A DNA stretch of 5,664 bases from an uncultured Peptococcaceae bacterium (GTDB lineage Bacteria > Bacillota > Limnochordia > Darwinibacteriales > Darwinibacteriaceae), in contig CALKAR010000030.1 in assembly GCA_937988745.1 (NCBI GenBank), forward strand, positions 1 through 5,664. The letters are read 5' to 3'. Below, one piece after another: positions 3,548 to 5,664 of this stretch; position 1 is the stretch's first letter, and every line of letters starts with the position of its first letter. Under the pieces are notes generated by a model. The model searched no databases, was not told the origin of the DNA, and saw only the letters and a list, made by a program, of their open reading frames with translations. The position numbers were made by a program, and so were the translations under genes.

Positions 3548-5664
3548 TTGTCCAAACCGATTAAGGTCGGATCAGGGTATATTGACGTCATGCCGAGGCT
3601 TAACGCCAAGGCCATGAAGTCGCTGGAATCAAGCCTTAATAGGAATTTTGCCCGGATTGGTGGTAACTCCGGTAGAGCCTACGGTAAAGCTGTTTCCACT
3701 GCGGTGGGTAATCGTCTCAGGACTGATTTTAAAAAGATCGGTTCTGATGTTGGGAAGATTCTTGCCGAGAATATTGCGGAGGCTGTTTCCGGGCGTAGTT
3801 TTCAGGCTATGGTTAACCGCCAGATGCCTCTAATTGGCGCTAACGCTGGCAGGTCGTTTACCGCTGCTTTCACGAAAAGCGCCGAGGCACAATTGCAGAA
3901 ATCGTTCGGCGGCATCCGTAGGGTTCTCATTGAAGAGTCTAGAGCTACTGGTCAAAAGGCTGGAGCTGCCTTCGCCAGAGAGCTGAACAAGTCTATTAAG
4001 GAACAGAAGCTGAAGGTCTTTGTCTCTTCCACTGAGGGTGTGGCCTCGGTGAGGGATGCAGTCAAGACCATGAAGAAGGACCTCACCGAGGTTTCTCGGC
4101 ATGCTGCAACTGTTTCTGAGAGAACGAAGAAGAGCCTAACTGAGACGTTCAATAAGCTGCGGGGTGAGACGCGGCTTGTTGCCGAGGCGGCCAAGCAGGC
4201 ACAGCAAGCAGCTAATGTCGAGGTAAAGAATACTCGGCGTCTGGTCCAAGCGTATGAGGAAGCCATGGTTGCCCCGTGGCGGAGCTCTACCCGGATTATG
4301 CGTGAGATTTCCACAATCTCTAGGGAGACTGCCAGGGTTTCTGCTGACGCCAACCGTGCACTAAAAAACTCCTCGGCGATTCTGAGAGAGGTTTACGGGT
4401 ATCTTGCCGAAACCAGTAGCCAGGCCCGGTTGACGATGAGGGATTTGTTTGGGCTCGGGAATGTGACGAATGCCCAGCTGAAACAAATGGCGGAGTCTAC
4501 TCAACGGTTCTCTTACCGGATGCAGGGTTTTGGCCGGGACTGGGCTGCCTATGTGACTGCTCCTATCGCCGCGTCTCTATCTGTGGTGGCGGCTTGGGGG
4601 GTGCAGGTGGGTGCGGAGCTGGACCGTGCCCAGATTGCGCTTACTCGGGTTGTGGCTACGACAGAGGGGATGTCGAAGGCAACCAAAATTGTTACCGAGC
4701 AGCTAGCTGACCTGCGTGATTTTGCCGAGTCCACGGCCTACGAGTTCCCAGCGCTAGCTAACGGTGTGCAACGGCTTACTGCCGCTGGCCTGGAGGCTCA
4801 GGAAGCCACCAGGTGGATTAAGGCGCTTGGTGATGCGGCCGCGGCTTTCGGCGCGGGCGGTGAGGAAATGAACCGAGCCGTCATCGCTCTCTCCCAGTCT
4901 CTTGCTATCGGTAAAATCCACGCCCAGGAGATGAACCAATTCGCCAACGCCGGTATTCCTATTTGGCATTTGATGGCGGAGGCTACGGGCAAGAGCGAGG
5001 CCGAACTTCGCGAACTGGGGAAGGAAGGTAAGCTTCTCTCTTCCGAAATTCTCCCTGCTCTAATCGAGGAGATGGAGAAGTTCGAGGGGATTTCGGCCGA
5101 CCTTGCCGAGAGTGTACCTCTCTACGCGTGGCAGAACGCTCTAGAGGTTTTCCGTAACAGTCTTGGTGACCTTATTCGGGGAACCAACCAGGACATGGAA
5201 GTCATCAACCCGGAACGTCCAGCCATGTGGGTGGCCCTTTTCAACGAGGTTGAGAGGACTTTCCGGAATCTGATTCCGTTTATCGGCAACGCTTTGGATG
5301 CCATTGTTCCTGCGCTAACCAAAATGCTCGAAGGGTTCAATAACTTCCTTGAGCGTATTAATGAGTCTGAGGGTGCGCAGGGGTTTGTGGCGTCCATCGC
5401 AGGTATTGCTGCGGTTGCCGGCCCCGTGATGATCGCCATTGGCATGATTGGGCGCGCTATCGCGTCGGTTATCTCGGCTCTTCGCCTCCTTCCGGAGAGT
5501 GTTAAGAATCTAGACGAAACTATCGAAAAGATGATGCGTCTAGATGAGGTTATGGCGAAGACTGGGGAAACTTCCGAGGGTTTGTCGGAGAGTAAGCGGA
5601 CTCTTCGCGAGCGTTTGAAGGCCGCCGCCGACTATATGGGTGGTTCGGCTGTTCGCGGTTGGGA
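3548..5664 (+). CDS. Tape measure protein, N-terminal part (runs off 3' edge)
   Basis: The frame is open from TTG at 3548 to the window end, about 705 codons with no stop. Residues 1-330 are polar, alanine- and charge-rich, and largely helical or coiled-coil (for example RNFARIGGNSGRAYGKAV and the stretch ERTKKSLTETFNKL). A first hydrophobic stretch lies at 335-352 (AYVTAPIAASLSVVAAWG). The conserved tape measure core follows: ELDRAQIALTRVV, then LRDFAESTAYEFPALANGVQ, then LTAAGLEAQEATRWIKALGD, then GKIHAQEMNQFANAGIPIW (455-473) and KEGKLLSSEILPALIEEM. This corresponds to the tape_meas_nterm region, with its A..TPfe, GdaaA and GK....e.nq....G.P elements. A second hydrophobic segment lies at about 612-648 (GFVASIAGIAAVAGPVMIAI onward), a possible membrane-inserting part. 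The protein sets tail length and fills the tube; its full length, and hence the tail length, cannot be read here. It has its own SD. Confidence 0.93.
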   Translation, partial: MSKPIKVGSGYIDVMPRLNAKAMKSLESSLNRNFARIGGNSGRAYGKAVSTAVGNRLRTDFKKIGSDVGKILAENIAEAVSGRSFQAMVNRQMPLIGANAGRSFTAAFTKSAEAQLQKSFGGIRRVLIEESRATGQKAGAAFARELNKSIKEQKLKVFVSSTEGVASVRDAVKTMKKDLTEVSRHAATVSERTKKSLTETFNKLRGETRLVAEAAKQAQQAANVEVKNTRRLVQAYEEAMVAPWRSSTRIMREISTISRETARVSADANRALKNSSAILREVYGYLAETSSQARLTMRDLFGLGNVTNAQLKQMAESTQRFSYRMQGFGRDWAAYVTAPIAASLSVVAAWGVQVGAELDRAQIALTRVVATTEGMSKATKIVTEQLADLRDFAESTAYEFPALANGVQRLTAAGLEAQEATRWIKALGDAAAAFGAGGEEMNRAVIALSQSLAIGKIHAQEMNQFANAGIPIWHLMAEATGKSEAELRELGKEGKLLSSEILPALIEEMEKFEGISADLAESVPLYAWQNALEVFRNSLGDLIRGTNQDMEVINPERPAMWVALFNEVERTFRNLIPFIGNALDAIVPALTKMLEGFNNFLERINESEGAQGFVASIAGIAAVAGPVMIAIGMIGRAIASVISALRLLPESVKNLDETIEKMMRLDEVMAKTGETSEGLSESKRTLRERLKAAADYMGGSAVRGW

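Noticed and set aside
3830..5445. Several minus-strand open frames opposite the tape measure gene
   Set aside because: Low-complexity S/A/R-rich translations antisense to a well-supported gene; no family resemblance.

Overview
The window is a stretch of the structural module of a long-tailed (siphovirus-type) phage or prophage. Every gene lies on the + strand, and they are packed end to start. The organism cannot be named from sequence alone. The style of the capsid, tube and chaperone proteins, the moderate-to-high GC, the strong Shine-Dalgarno (SD) sites and the frequent TTG/GTG starts suggest a phage of an actinobacterium (inference).

Layout, left to right: the last 73 codons of a major capsid protein (1-224); a small protein that is almost entirely a bacterial Ig-like (Big_2) domain (306-572); four head-to-tail connection genes that overlap or touch, namely a gp6/Gp19-like connector (575-934), a head-closure/stopper protein (931-1245), an HK97 gp10-like neck protein (1245-1691) and a tail-terminator-like protein (1688-2071); the major tail tube protein (2075-2707); a 93-base gap that can fold into a strong nested hairpin; the two-part tail assembly chaperone, G-like (2801-3094) and its -1 frameshift extension (to 3528); and the first ~705 codons of the tape measure protein (3548 to the window end, open at the 3' edge). 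The tape measure and tube genes both begin at TTG with a well-placed SD.

Together these genes take a filled capsid shell through portal-ring closure, neck assembly, tube stacking and tube-length setting. The chaperone pair loads tube subunits onto the tape measure protein. The frameshift between the two chaperone frames sits on a textbook GGGAAAC heptamer.

The least ordinary part is 205-310. The capsid gene ends on an acidic tail carrying a canonical -1 slippery heptamer, CCCAAAT, 7 bases before its stop. The -1 frame adds 16 residues that look like the first beta strand of a Big_2 domain. The next gene then supplies the rest of such a domain without its first strand, and carries a strand-A-like sequence at its own C-terminus instead. 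This could be a capsid-anchored Ig domain assembled from two polypeptides, a circularly permuted Ig domain, or the broken remains of a once-continuous capsid-Ig fusion.
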